DNA of 64,000 nucleotides from positions 60,473,858 through 60,537,857 of the forward strand of contig OZ024889.1 in assembly GCA_964017195.1 (NCBI GenBank), in the 5' to 3' direction. The notes beneath the pieces are model-generated. The model was given only the letters and a program-made list of their open reading frames with translations, was not told the origin of the DNA and made no database searches. This document shows, in pieces, positions 51,146-63,090 of this stretch. Each line of letters begins with the position of its first letter. Position 1 is the stretch's first letter. The translations under genes were made by a program, and so were the position numbers. The stretch comes from Siderastrea radians. Its lineage: Eukaryota > Cnidaria > Anthozoa > Scleractinia > Rhizangiidae.

Positions 51146-53369
51146 GGGGCCAATTACATAAGGCTGGCCGGCCCGGTTAGCCTCGGGCTCGGTTTGCCGA
51201 GATGGCTGTTCAGCCCGGTATACATGAGCTGATCCAGCCCGCCTGCAGCTAAATTTAAAAGCTGTCGTGTGAAAAGATGGCTACCTCATAGAGAATGAAT
51301 CGAGTGATTTTACCTTTACTAATCCATTATTTTGAGTATTATTTTCAGTTTTATGTAGCTTTATGTGTTAAATAGAAAGAGAAATATTGACCTTCTGGTG
51401 ATCCATTTTGCTATGAAGCGAAATTTAGTGACGAAAAAGTGGAGAGAGGTGCGGTATTGCGGAAAATTAATTCAGAGTTTAAGAGCGGTTTGCTGTAAGA
51501 ACCGACTGAGGGTATGCAAGATAGAAAAATCCGATTTTCTCAAAATCGGCCAGAATAAAGGCTTTGGTGAAGTAGTTCTAACAATATAAGTTTCGGGTCG
51601 TTTAGATTTTTATTTATTTTTTAGTGAATATTTTCGTATTTTGCCCTTCGCGGCAGTCAAAATCAACGCCAAAATCGGGACTTTTCCGGAAACTCCTGTT
51701 CAAATATTCAAAGCGTCCTAAATAAGATTAACCCGGGGAGTTAAAAGATCTTATTTCCTCTGTTTATTAGCAGTGTCAAAGTTTCATGAAAAGCGAACTT
51801 GAATTTTTAACGGAATTTTAAAATTTATACCCAACAACGGTCGTTAGCGACAACCCAATTTAGGCTAAATTCAAGGCTCAAAAAAGCACTCTGGTACATG
51901 GCTTTACACAACAAGACTATACTCCGGGAAAGAACAATCACTTCAACTAAACATCGAAATGAAACGGGGAATTTTAAGAGCGCTTTGAAAACAGGCTACT
52001 TGAGTGATATGAGCGACCCTTTGACCTTTCATGTCAACGGAAATCAACACACAGCAGCTCTTAAAATGTGACTTTCCTTCGCCAGAATACGAGTTTGCTT
52101 GTTTTTCTAGAATGTTTTCAAATAGAGAAAACTAGGATTTTGAATTTGGAGGCCTTTGTTCCCAATAATGAGCGATGTTGGGCAATTTAGAGAAGTATGT
52201 TATGAAATTGACCTACTCTGTTTATGACCGAATTATACATTCAAAGTCTATTTACAGCGTGAATGCCGAATCAATAACGAAGTAAAAAACCGATTCTTGA
52301 AATGTTTAGGAAATAACTCTTACCTAAGTGAGCTTTTCCTGGCTGGAAACTGCAACTTTCATTGCAAAACACATAGCGAGATCGCCGAGCCGTGTTGCAC
52401 GTGAGTTGTCAAATGTTTCTACCGTGCGGCCGAGGTTCCCTATGTTAACGATTAACCAGATTTTAGGCCCGCATAGCGTGCAGTCGCAAAACAACACTAT
52501 GGTGACGAACGCTTGAGCTTGATAGGAAGAAAAAGTAGGGGAAAAAGGAAAAAGAGAGCTTTTATTACATATATACTTATTATTATATACTTTTTTTTAA
52601 AGGTTAAAACCGGTGACACGTACTACTAAGCAAGTTCTCTCAATGTCGGTGGCCTTTAGGGTTTAATAGAGCCTTATAGTGCTAGCCCGCTTGCTGACGT
52701 CTCCTATTTCCTTTGCTTCACAAATGTCTTTCTCACTGCTCGTGTTCGATGATACAGCAGCCACACCCGTAGACAAGCCTTTTCATGCTGTCTTTCCTGT
52801 GGATGTCGCACAGGTTCGAGTCAGTCAGTTGCGATGAGGTTGTGAAAAATTTAATTTTATACTTAAAAAAGTACTTCATCCAGTACAATCTGGCAAGTAT
52901 CACAGAGATTTTTCTCACTTAATATCTCCCGTTTGGGCAGCGGTACCTCTGCCTGTCCATAGAAAAATGCTGAATACTCCGCAAATCATCAGGACAATGA
53001 TTCTCAACAAGCTAGCATGCTTTACCGGTAGGAAACAGATTTTACTGCATTCAGCACAGTAACCATATGTTAAGACCCTTGCTCACCTGCATTGCCAGAG
53101 CGAAAAATAAATTAAAACAAAAACAGAAGCAACAATTGCCCTTGTCGCCGACATCACAAGAGAACTCTGCTGTATAACTCAAGGGATCAAGAATCCCACG
53201 ATCGACACCGCTATCCTACGACGTGAGTACGCTGGGTGCTATCAATTGCTGTGTAGCATCATGTACTCTAAAGAAGGCCAATACCTGGACGGGTGTCTGC
53301 AGAGTGGATTTCGGTTACCCAGAAAGAGAAAAAGGTGCTCGTGACATAGAGGTAGACACTATCGAAACC

Positions 53370-54459
53370 CTAGCCTGTGTAGCAAGCGTTTCTGTGGGCC
53401 TAGGGTTTTTCGTACTTTCGAAGCATTTTTCGCTTTTTGGCCGCGTAAAAATTGGGCCGAACGCAAAAGAAGTGGGAGAAGGGGCCGGGAAAAGGGAGGA
53501 AAAAAACGCTTGTCCGCAAACCCCACGATTTTGAAAAACCCGTACGCGAAAGAACGCCAATCAAATCAGTTAAGTTAATTTGAGCGTGACCGCATCAACA
53601 CAACTAACTGTTTCTCTCCAGCTGGAAAATTTCCATGGCCAGGTTTGACTCTAGAAGGCGGCTGTTCGGTGGCTTCAAATCTCAGGGACTTTCAGGAAGC
53701 TTTCTCTTTCTACAAAGACTGTTGCCTGATGGAGGTTTGAGCAGCCGTTTAGACAAGTTGATACGCTGATTTGGCGGAGCTTGGGAAACAGGAGACTCGA
53801 TATACTTATTGCATTCCGAATAACTTGGAATAATGCCCTTAAGTTCCTAATTTTTCGAGCACAAAGATTGCAGACACGTTCCGAAAATAGCTATACAAGT
53901 TTTCAACAACTTCCACTGTAACCACTCTGAAGATATCAGCAAGAATTGCTCCTTAAGAATCCTTTCTTTCCGACGCTTTGAAAAGGTTCCCGAAGAAATA
54001 AAACCGACTTTCCTAGCAGAGATAAATTTCCAAATTTATTAACTTTGAAATTACAACGACAAATCCTGAAGCGCTCCCCTTTGAGTTTCCAGTTTTCGAG
54101 GTTTCGACATCACATCTCCGAGTGCTTAGTCTCTGCAGTTCGTGGGTTTGACTTACGTGGAGCATGTTTTGATTTTGACCAAAGTAAATTTGTAACATCC
54201 GGAGATCTGTTATTTGTTGCTTTATTGTCAAGCTGTCACGCTATGAATTCACCAAACCTTGAGTGCTAAAGGGTCGTTTTTCAAACTTGTGGCGTTTGCG
54301 GGCAAGCGTTTCCTTTTTTTGTCTCTCCTCCCTCCCCCCTCCCCCCCCCCCTTTCCCGCTCCTCCCTTTTTTGCGCACGTCTTAATTTGGAGCGACCAAA
54401 ACGCAAAATGCCTCAAAAAGGCGGAAAAGTCTTCGGAAGTGCTTGCTACGCTGGCTATC
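53370..54459. mobile_element. TIR element nested in the centre of the 6.25-kb element
   Basis: The left end TAGCCTGTGTAGCAAGCGTT and the right end, reverse-complemented, ATAGCCAGCGTAGCAAGCAC pair. They are followed by TCGCTTTTTGGCCGCG / CGTTTTGGTCGC and C/G-rich blocks ending CGCTTGTCCGCAAA near 53520 and TTTGCGGGCAAGCG near 54300. About 1.09 kb. Frames such as 53223-53534 cross its left arm and are not genes. Confidence 0.65.
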
Positions 54460-54969
54460 GGAACTCAAGAACTTTGACACATGAATGATTGTCACGATTT
54501 ACGAATAGCTTGCGACTGTCACTTGCAACTTCCTCAAGTAAATTCGACGGTGTAAACATGTTAATCAATCTTGAGTTTTCTTGTGACACGGCAACAGTTT
54601 GGAGAGCGAGCTTTGACATTGGCAAAGGAAAATACTGGCCTAATTTTTTTACTGAAACATTTGCCATGAAAAAGATGTCTACTAATCAAAGTTGCGCAAC
54701 AAACTGGGTACAGGCAAGAACTTGACATATATTCGAGTTGCTAAGAAAGCAGATAGGTCGAGGTTGTTCTCCAGGTACTAGTTCCTCACTGCACGATGGA
54801 TGAGTTGTTCTCTTCGAGAATAATTTATAAGCTGCGTCACTCTGATAGGCGAATTGGCTTTTTACTTCGTGGTAAGCGTTTAAGTCATAGTGCTGCGCTA
54901 GAGAAGCAAAAGTTCTATACCCGATAGATTGTATTAGATCGGGCTTGTACAGTTATAGCACGCCATCGC

Positions 54970-55246
54970 TCACAACATTGACCTGAACTTGTGCGACTTG
55001 CATAAGAAAGGCAGCGTGAAAACGCTAAGCACACCCATGCTTAGGAGTGTTTTTTTTTTTGTATTTTGGCTTGAGCAGATGTATTTCTCGCTTGGCGTAG
55101 GGTGTAATACCTTTCTTCCCTAGCGGACATTAGACCTTCTAATTAAAGACTCTTAGCAAAGAAATAAAATGCGGCCAAGTCCATGGTTGAGTTATGTAAC
55201 AAAGGGTAGGGGGAAGGGGGTAAGAACAGTAGAACAGTAGTATAAA

Positions 55247-55279
<33 letters not shown>

Positions 55280-55375
55280 TTTACAATCTTATCGCTTATG
55301 ACAAGTTGAACCTGTGCGACATGCATAGGAAAGGCAGCAAGAAAAGGCTGAGAACATCCGTGCTAAAGGCTGTTT
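54970..55375. repeat. Local direct duplication with (ATT)n between
   Basis: ACCTGAACTTGTGCGACTTG, CATAAGAAAGGCAGC near 54981 recurs as AACCTGTGCGACATGCATAG, GAAAGGCAGC near 55309. An (ATT)n microsatellite lies at about 55241-55278. Confidence 0.6.
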
Positions 55376-57394
55376 GTGAGTATTATGGCGTGCGCACATA
55401 TGTATCCCATGCAAGGCACAAATCACAGCACCTTCTGCCGTAGCGGAACCAGTCGAGGGAAGTGGCTGCTGTTTTATCGAAAACTGGAGAAAGACATTCA
55501 GTCTGATTTGTGGCTTTTATGTGTTTTATTTACCAAAAGGTAAAATGTTTCACTAAGAATGGGAGTTTGAAGAGCCTTCTGGAGTGAATAATTGAACGAA
55601 TTTTGTGTGTTTACTACGCTTCAGTCGCTTGTTCAACAAGGCGCTAACCTTTTCTACTACAACGCTAAATTTTAGCGTGCTCCATTTGGTCGAAACCGAT
55701 TACGTGATGCGATACTGTCTCTCTTCAGTGGCACCTATCAACGCATATTGGCAATTTTCGCCCAAAAAGTAGCGTTGGACGATAAAAACAATAGAGGGAT
55801 TCTGTCTCAGGCCCTATGTGTGATAAGTTCCCTGGGAAATTTGATGTGCAAACTTCATATAAGCCCTCAAACTACGTTCTTGGACTAATATTTGTTGTGA
55901 ACATCAAATTTCCTCGGGCAACCAATCAGCAACAGAAGAACTCTATTGTACGTGTCACCGGTTTAGATGTAAAAATATATATATAATAATAAGTATATAT
56001 GTAATGAAAGCTCTCTTTTTCCTTTTTCCCCGCCTTTTTTCCTATGAAGCACAAGCGTTCCTCACCATAGTGTTGTTTCCAACTGCACGCTATGCGGGCC
56101 TAAATCTGGTTAATCGTTAACATAGGAACCTCGACCGCACTATAGAAACATTTGACAACTCACGTGCAACACGGCTCGGCGATCTCGCTATGTGTTTTGC
56201 AATGAAAGTTGCAGTTTCCAGCCAGGAAAAGCTCACTTAGGTAAGAGTTATTTCCTAAACATTTCAAGAATCGGTTTTTTACTTCGTTATTAATTCCGCA
56301 TTCACGCTGTAAACAGACTTTGAATGTATAATTCGGTCATAAACAGAGTAGGTCAATTTCATAACACACTTCTCTAAATTGCCCAACATCGCTCATTATT
56401 GGGAACAAAGGCCTCCAAATTCAAAATCCTAGTTTTCTCTATTTGAAAACATTCTAGAAAAACAAGCAAACTCGTATTCTGGCGAAGGAAAGTCACATTT
56501 TAAGAGCTGCTGTGTGTTGATTTCCGTTGACATGAAAGGTCAAAGGGTCGCTCATATCACTCAAGTAGCCTGTTTTCAAAGCGCTCTCAAAATTCCCCGT
56601 TTCATTTGTCCCAAAATGTTTTTATGCCGATGTTTAGTTGAAGTGATTGTTCTTTCCCGGAGTATAGTCTTGTTGTGTAAAGCCATGTACCAGAGTGCTT
56701 TTTTGAGCCTTGAATTTAGCCTAAATTGGGTTGTCGCTAACGACCGTTGTTGGGTATAAATTTTAAAATTCCGTTAAAAATTCAAGTTCGCTTTTCATGA
56801 AACTTTGACACTGCTAATAAACAGAGGAAATAAGATCTTTTAACTCCCCGGGTTAATCTTATTTAGGACGCTTTAAATATTTGAACAGAAGTTTCCGGAA
56901 AAGTCCCGATTTTGGCGTTGATTTTGACTGCCGCGAAGGGCAAAATACGAAAATATTCACTAAAAAATAAATAAAAATCGAAACGACCCGAAACTTATAT
57001 TTTTAGAACTACTTCACCAAAGCCTTTATTCTGGCCGATTTTGAGAAAATCGGATTTTTTTATCTTGCATACCCTTAGTCGGTTCTTACAGCAAACCGCT
57101 CTTAAAAGCATTAGGCATGCAACAAATGAGCTGTTTTGTTACTCAATGAGATGCAAAGGAGTTTGAGGCGTTTTTCTGCAATCCTACACCTTAGGGAAAA
57201 AGTGTTGGCCCGGCTATCGCGATTACATGGTAAATTTTCAGCCCGTCTAGCCGGGATCCCAGCTGGCCGGGCTGAGGTTTGTCCATGTAATCGCGAAGTT
57301 GATTTATAGTGTGTTTAACAGACGTGCAAAGATCCCGGCAAAGCGAGCCAGCCCAGGTAACCAGGCTAGCCTGCCTCATGTAATCGGCCCCTAA

Positions 57395-58745
57395 ATGTAG
57401 CTCCCGAAGCCCCCAAAACGGTCGTACTTCATCTTCAATATGTTCATACTTCCCTCTTGAGAAAACTACCAGGCTGCTCGTTTAGCTGGGTAACGAAAGC
57501 CTTTTTTTTTTTCAAATCCAGAGGCTCGGATGCTAAGCCCACAGCTTAGTACTCGTAGCAATTTATCGCAAGTACGTGCAAGTAGTTGCTGAATCGAGTT
57601 TTAAGTTGACACAAGTTAAGTACTTGAGCCATATTGCTTGTACTATTTGGGCAAGGCATTGATTCTTATTCATTGCGGTCGCTCATCAAGACCCGTATTA
57701 AATGAGGACTGTTGTCATCTTTATTGTTATTCGATAAGTTTTTCCTGCTCGTGTGGACAACTACATACTAATAGTGTTGATCAGTCCTTGCATAACCACA
57801 GGCAGCCCAAGCTAAAGATGAGAGAAGACGATCGAGTTGCGAAACATGACCTTTGCTACGACGCGTGATGTGTTACAAGGCTCTCGATTTATAGACTTTG
57901 TATGGGAAATACACTTTCGTTATCAAAATGCTAAAATAAAGTTATGCATGTGGAAATGAACTTATCTTAACTCGACATGCTCCGAGTGTGTACAAATTCA
58001 CATCCCTAAGCTATATGAAAAAGAATTTTTTCAAAACAAAACTGTTAAGGTAGTTGGGAAGAGCATAGTCTGAAAACAAACACGCTAATTCGTATTTACA
58101 TTTATATTAAAACGGCACAAAACAGGAGCTTATCAAAAGTTTAAGGTTCATTTTTTATTTCTTTTATTTTTTTCAAAAAAAATGTAATAACAGTCGGTTT
58201 TGAATAACTTAATTTTTTTCTGCAATATGACTGGGAGAAATTAGGAATATATTGAGCTCAGTGCAGTTTTAAAGTGATTTCAAATATTCCGTGCGCTCTG
58301 GTCACGTGACCGATGAGGTCAAAACAATAAGGTTACCTTGGACATTACTTTCATGTGAAGTTCTATTAAACAGCCGACGTTTCCTTCTCTCCGCCTTAAG
58401 CTGCCAATAGCTACAGACTTCTTACCTGTCCCCTGGAAAAATGCTCCTGTACAGACCCACCTGAAATTGCCAGATGTCAACTGGCAATTTCCAAAGTGCT
58501 CATTGCAATGACCATCAGGGCATGTTATCTGCTTTTGAATTGAAAGAAGCCTGTTCTTGCAGTGAGCTTAAACATCTTTTATTGCCATATTCACGTGACT
58601 AATGACGTCATCACCCTGACATTGATATGAGGGAAAATTTCACGCAGTTGTAAATACCGCACGGTACGGCGTCCTCTTAGACTTCAAGTTAACTAAGTTA
58701 TTTAGCATTGAAATTTTTAGGAGCAATACATGCTGGGAAGGTTCT

Positions 58746-58797
<52 letters not shown>

Positions 58798-59199
58798 TAT
58801 TAATAATAATTATAATAATAACAATAATATCCAAGGCTCACAGGTTTCGCTATGCGCCCTGTGTAGCTAGTTTTACGTTTAGCATACAGACGCGAATTCT
58901 GCTATAATAATAATAATAATAATAATAATAATGTTAATAATAATAATAATAATTATTATTATTATTTTTTTTTTAACATTACAAAAATAAAGGCGTAAGC
59001 CGACACGCGTTCAGTTTAAATTCGAATATTGCCAGAGTTTCTGGTGATATCAATTTCAGATCGATACTTCTGTATTAACGACCCAGGTTCAACAGCAGGA
59101 CTGTACAGGAGACTTGCGTTTACATGCATCGCGTATATATACTGCCCACAAGTTTTGATTACCTACCAAACATACCGAAATCGTGAACACGTCCATGTA
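57395..59199. other. Non-coding stretch with (TAA)n microsatellites
   Basis: Runs of TAA units at about 58749-58825 and 58904-58965 (the latter followed by ATT units, so a small palindrome). Frames at 57638-57868 and 59029-59247 have no recognised domain. Confidence 0.4.
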
Positions 59200-59980
59200 T
59201 CGATTGCAATCATTTGGTATTTAACAATTATTCTGCGAAAGATATGAAACGGTTAACAAAACCTCAACCAACAATTCGTATACTAAAATCAAGAAAGAAG
59301 AGTACAATTTAGGAAAAAAAAAGAAAGAAAAAAGGAACAAGAATCGATCACATGGTCGAACAAAAAAAAGCAACAAAACCTTAAGAACTGTTGCAGCGAA
59401 TTAATCAATGAAACTGCTCCGAAGTGAAAGAACGAGGACATTTTATAGAAAAAAACTTTTCATTATCAGCAGTAAAATATTGTGTATGTTCGATGTTTCC
59501 TGAAAAAAAATGTTTTTTAATCATTGTGTAAAGTGGATTGAAACTGTACGATCTCTCCACTGTAGCTACGGGAGTCGAAGTGAAAAAGCTTGTAATCCGT
59601 TCATTCAACCTAGAAAATTCATGTGCAAGCAAAAGATGGTACTTTAATTTTACAACGAAAGCGTTCCGTATAAAATATATCATTTGAGAAATTTTGCTGA
59701 GCGTGACGGTAAAGTCTTTCTTTTTCAACCCAGTTTCTTGTACGTCCTGAGAAATCAAATACTCTAGGCTAATTTCCTTTTGTACCAAGTTTAACTCCGC
59801 TGTAAAGCGATATTTCCCGACCAATTTCTCACCGCATTGCTAGAGGAGAAAAGTCTTCAGCTTTGTTGTTAACGCGTTCATTGACCATATTTGGTCGCTG
59901 CAAGGCTACTAGCTGATAACCTGTCTCCGTTGAGCCAATCAAAATACTAGAAATCCAATAACCCGACTCCGAGTTGTTAA
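59200..59980 (-). repeat. Dispersed repeat R4, inverted partial copy
   Basis: Reverse complement of parts of 16177-17400 (see there): CATATTTGGTCGCTGCAAGG and GTTGAGCCAATCAAAATACT near 59887-59950, GGAACAAGAATCGATCACAT near 59334. A 139-codon minus-strand frame at 59405-59824 lies inside. It is unrecognised and I do not see it kept in the other copy, so I do not call it a gene. Confidence 0.6.
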
Positions 59981-60527
59981 CAATAACAAGTCATGTTTTC
60001 ACACTTAGAACCATATTGCAGGTTTCGTGTCTTTGCTTATTCACGATTTGGGCGGTGTTATGTGTGGCGCTTACCTTGGAGAAGGGGGGGGGTCCATCCA
60101 GGAATATTAATGACGGGGAGGTGCGAATGAGGCTAAATCGCTACAACCCCCAAAAGGTTCCATAAGACTGCAACTGGACCCCCAAAATGTCTAACCGCCT
60201 AATGGAAAGGAGCTCTAAGTGCAACCTTGCCTAAGGTCAGGATACTTTTCAGGTTTCTATTTAAGGTACAGGTTATTTTTTATGGGGGGGGGTGGTAATT
60301 ATTTTTTGTAGGGTTGCCACTTTCTTTATAAACTATATCCTTCGCTACATTCGAAGGAGTTGCTATTTTCGCTAGTTTGCTGGCTAAGCCATTTAAAATT
60401 ATCCCTGCTTTCCGAGAGTGACTTAATCAACATGGGGATTGTTACCCGTAAAATTTAAATGTATTTTCTACTCACTGAATAGTCACTAGGAAACAAATAA
60501 TAATAATCGTTACAATATTAATCTTAC
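59981..60527. other. Intron side of the sulfatase exon, nothing recognised
   Basis: Contains G runs (GGGGGGG at 60088 and 60283) and no coding sequence. Confidence 0.3.
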
Positions 60528-60803
60528 CAGTGTGGATGGGATACATTCCTGTCATCAGTGCACTTCGTGTTGGTGTGCAGATAGGGAGAACGTAATAGTT
60601 GTCAAGAATGACGCCTTCTGCAGCAAGACAGTCAATGTTCAGGTTTGAATTTTTGAGCCACAAAAGCCAACATCACTCCATCCGAGATCATCCGCTACAA
60701 CAAGCAGTAGGTGAAGAGGTTTTTTGGCTCTGCTTGCAGAGGCGACAGCAAAATACAGAATGAATAAAATGCCAACAAAAGACAGTGCACGCAGCCTATA
60801 AAT
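60528..60803 (-). pseudogene. Arylsulfatase-B-like first exon, start lost and frameshifted
   Basis: The minus strand reads IYRLRALSFVGILFILYFAV (signal peptide), [16 protein letters not shown] and GSKIQT. After a one-base frame change near 60642 come [19 protein letters not shown] and [18 protein letters not shown], then a GTAAGA donor. CTPTR is the sulfatase C-x-P-x-R signature whose Cys becomes formylglycine, so the active site was kept. Relative to the exon at 1-114 the initiator ATG is ATT (60803-60801). Start loss and frameshift make it a pseudogene unless an upstream start and an assembly error explain both. It would be phase-compatible as exon 1 of the exon group at 2.1-6.7 kb. Confidence 0.8.
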
Positions 60804-61180
60804 GTTGAATAAGACCGCCGGCGACAAGATTATTATGAAAACGAAATAATCACTTATTATTTAAGCATTGTAAAGTTACGTCAATCACCTCATGCGATGG
60901 GCTCGTGATCATGGCTCGTGCGCTCGTGATGGCAGCTTGTGACGCCTGCTCATTATAAGGGGGTAATCCCCTGGATTGAATGGACCGATGACTCACGGAA
61001 AGGCCGGCACTTAGACCAGGTTTCTTTTACACTTCCCCTCGCCCCCCCCCCCCCCCCATCACTCCCCGTACAGTTATTTTGTTTATGCACATAACTCGAG
61101 AGAGACAATGTGGAGCAAAGTCCCTTGTCTAAGGAAACAACGCAACAGAATGCAGCGAAAGCGTCTTGAACCACCGGTAC
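60804..61180 (-). promoter_or_regulatory. Duplicated upstream region of the sulfatase exon
   Basis: It matches 115-460 in the same orientation, including GTAATCCCCTGGATTGAATG at about 60963 and AAGTCCCTTGTCTAAGGAA near 61119. The duplication shows that promoter and exon were copied together. Transcription signals themselves are not identifiable. Confidence 0.5.
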
Positions 61181-62339
61181 ACTAATTTGTTTAAAGGTTA
61201 CAATTTTGAAGTTTTCAAAAAAAAAAACGAATCTAGATGACCATTAAAAGACAATCAAAGTAAATGATTATATAAATAGATTCAAAAAGCAATAGCTAGA
61301 TTGCTGCATACAAATAAATGTTAGGAAATATGTACATCATAACGAATAAATAAAAAGTGATCGTTGTTAAAACCAGGCCTCCTTCAGTAAAGATAATAAG
61401 CGATATAGAGGATCTCAATTGGGGGAGTAGCTTTGACGGTTAAGAATATAAGAAAGCTTTTAGACGAAAAACAATCAAGCTGAAATAATTGGCTCATTCT
61501 CCCCCCCCCCCCCACATTCCCACTCGAAAATCGTTTGTCCCTTATTCGATGAGGTTGAGCAAAATATCCTAATTCACCAGCTGCGAGCAAATGAATGATA
61601 GCGGCATATAATTCATGAAATAGATATATCATCATATATTCATTACGTCATCTATTCCACATGCGGCCGATATAGGAACCCATTTCATCGAGAGACAAAT
61701 GAGTTAAACAATTGTTTTACATTCCAGTTCCGCGAGTTTACGCTCAAAGGCAAGCAACTTTCATAGCAGTTAATATAAATCACTCTTCCCTCGTAAGCCT
61801 GCCCTCTCGACGTTCAATATTGATCTTCCACTGACCCGTTTCGTTTATTCATTGTTTCAGTTTCAGTTACGGCTCTTTTTCTGGTTGGATAAACTGGTAA
61901 TTCTCTGTGGTAATTCCGGAAAACTGATTCAAGGGAGGAGGAACTTGGCGCTATTGCGAGCAGAACAACAACTTTGCTCTTTGATGTGCAGGTGCAGACC
62001 GTTATGCCAAGACAGTATCACACTGGCGTAATGTTTACTCTACCAATCAAAACGCCAAAGAAAATAAATTTTTTAACCCAATAACGGCCATGCCGCTTAC
62101 AACCGGCCATGAGGGACCACGGTCTTAGGAGGGTTTATGACGCCCGGTCACTTTTTTGACAGCAGGTGTTTTATCAACTGATCACTATACTTCTTGTTAA
62201 AAATTTGCCTTTCCTCAACGTTTAGGTGAAATCTTTACCAAAATAAAGACTATCAAATGGCCATCAAACCCTCGGAAAAAAAAAAACAAACAAACAAAAA
62301 CCAACAAAAAAACAAAAATTTAAATTAAAATACTAAGTG
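61181..62339. other. Non-coding stretch
   Basis: Poly-C (61501) and poly-A tracts. An A-rich (CAAA)n-like tract at 62275-62325 abuts the LINE fragment. No gene recognised. Confidence 0.3.
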
Positions 62340-63090
62340 ATCGTGTTTCTTTATGGCTTTCTTGACGTCTTTTACCGACGTCCTTGTTCTTATACTGTCT
62401 GAGAGCGAGTTCCAAAATTTTACAGCTTCGTATTTAATAGACTCGAGTCCATAACTTGTTGTTCTCGGTTCAGGTAAGTCAGTATATTCTTCCCTCTTAA
62501 TAAATACTTGGAGTTTCGAAGAGTGAACAGTTCGTTTAGATATTTAGGATACGTAGAAACAAATAAGCTATTGAAAACTACAATAAGCATATTGTCTATT
62601 CTTCCACTGTATAAAGGTGGTGTCTCTGCTTTCTTTAACAACTCGTCATTACTAGAATCTTTATCATTGAATTTCGCGATTTCTAGTGCCACAAAAAATG
62701 GCATATAAGCGAGCAATATGTGTGGTAGGACAAAAGCTTTATATAAGCGTAAGATGACGTTTCTAGTAATGAGACTTTTAAATCTCTTGAAAACACTGAA
62801 TTGATTGTTAACCTTCTCGCATACTTTTGAGATGCGATGATTGAAAGATAATTCACTGTCAACAGATATACCCAATAAGTCAATTGAATTCTTCACAGGA
62901 AACAAGAACTGGTAATCACTGCTGCCGAGCACCATTGCCTGATGCTTGTCTGGGTTTACAATCATTCCGTTACGTTTATACCAACTGTTTGCAATTCCTT
63001 GTTCGTGTTCCAGCCTTCTGTTAATTGCTTCAGGGTCCTAGTCAGACGAGTACAACTGTTCATCATCAGCGTAGGCATTAAGAGTGAATG
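62340..63090 (-). pseudogene. LINE (non-LTR) reverse transcriptase fragment
   Basis: From 63090 the minus strand reads NAYADDEQLYSSD (catalytic YADD at 63073-63062), a TAG near 63038, then EAINRRLEHEQGIANSWYKR, NGMIVNPDKHQAMVLGSSDY and NSIDLLGISVDSELSFNHRI. Next are VNNQFSVFKRFKSL and RLYKAFVLPHI; a deletion or frame change removes the usual stretch after LPH, and DELLKKAETPPLYSGRIDNM and YLNELFTLRNSKYLLRG finish the domain. This is the thumb end of a CR1/L2- or Jockey-like LINE. The 5' part is cut off at about 63090 and the end near 62340. Dead copy. Confidence 0.75.

Larger units (their letters stand above)
51146..57391. mobile_element. 6.25-kb TAA-flanked element with ~1.45-kb inverted arms, Harbinger-like ends
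   Basis: TAA at 51143-51145 and 57392-57394. The left terminus GGGGCCAATTACATAAGGC pairs with the right terminus GGGGCCGATTACATGAGGC (reverse-complemented). The outer ~330 bp are loosely similar, with repeated AGCCCGG / CCGGGCT words. From about 51480 inward the arms are nearly identical to 52623 (mirrored by 55948-57105). Shared checkpoints are AGAGCGGTTTGCTGTAAGAA, GGCGTTGATTTTGACTGCCG (in one arm's orientation), TTTAAGAGCGCTTTGAAAAC-type blocks and GATCGCCGAGCCGTGTTGCA. G-rich termini and a TWA duplication fit PIF/Harbinger. No transposase is seen in the 3.3-kb centre, so it is non-autonomous. Confidence 0.8.

Noticed and set aside
53223..53534. 103-codon frame in the centre of the 6.25-kb element as a possible transposase
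   Set aside because: It crosses the end of a nested TIR element and has no transposase motif.
59405..59824. 139-codon minus-strand frame
   Set aside because: No recognisable domain, lies in repeat R4, and no matching frame was seen in the other R4 copy.
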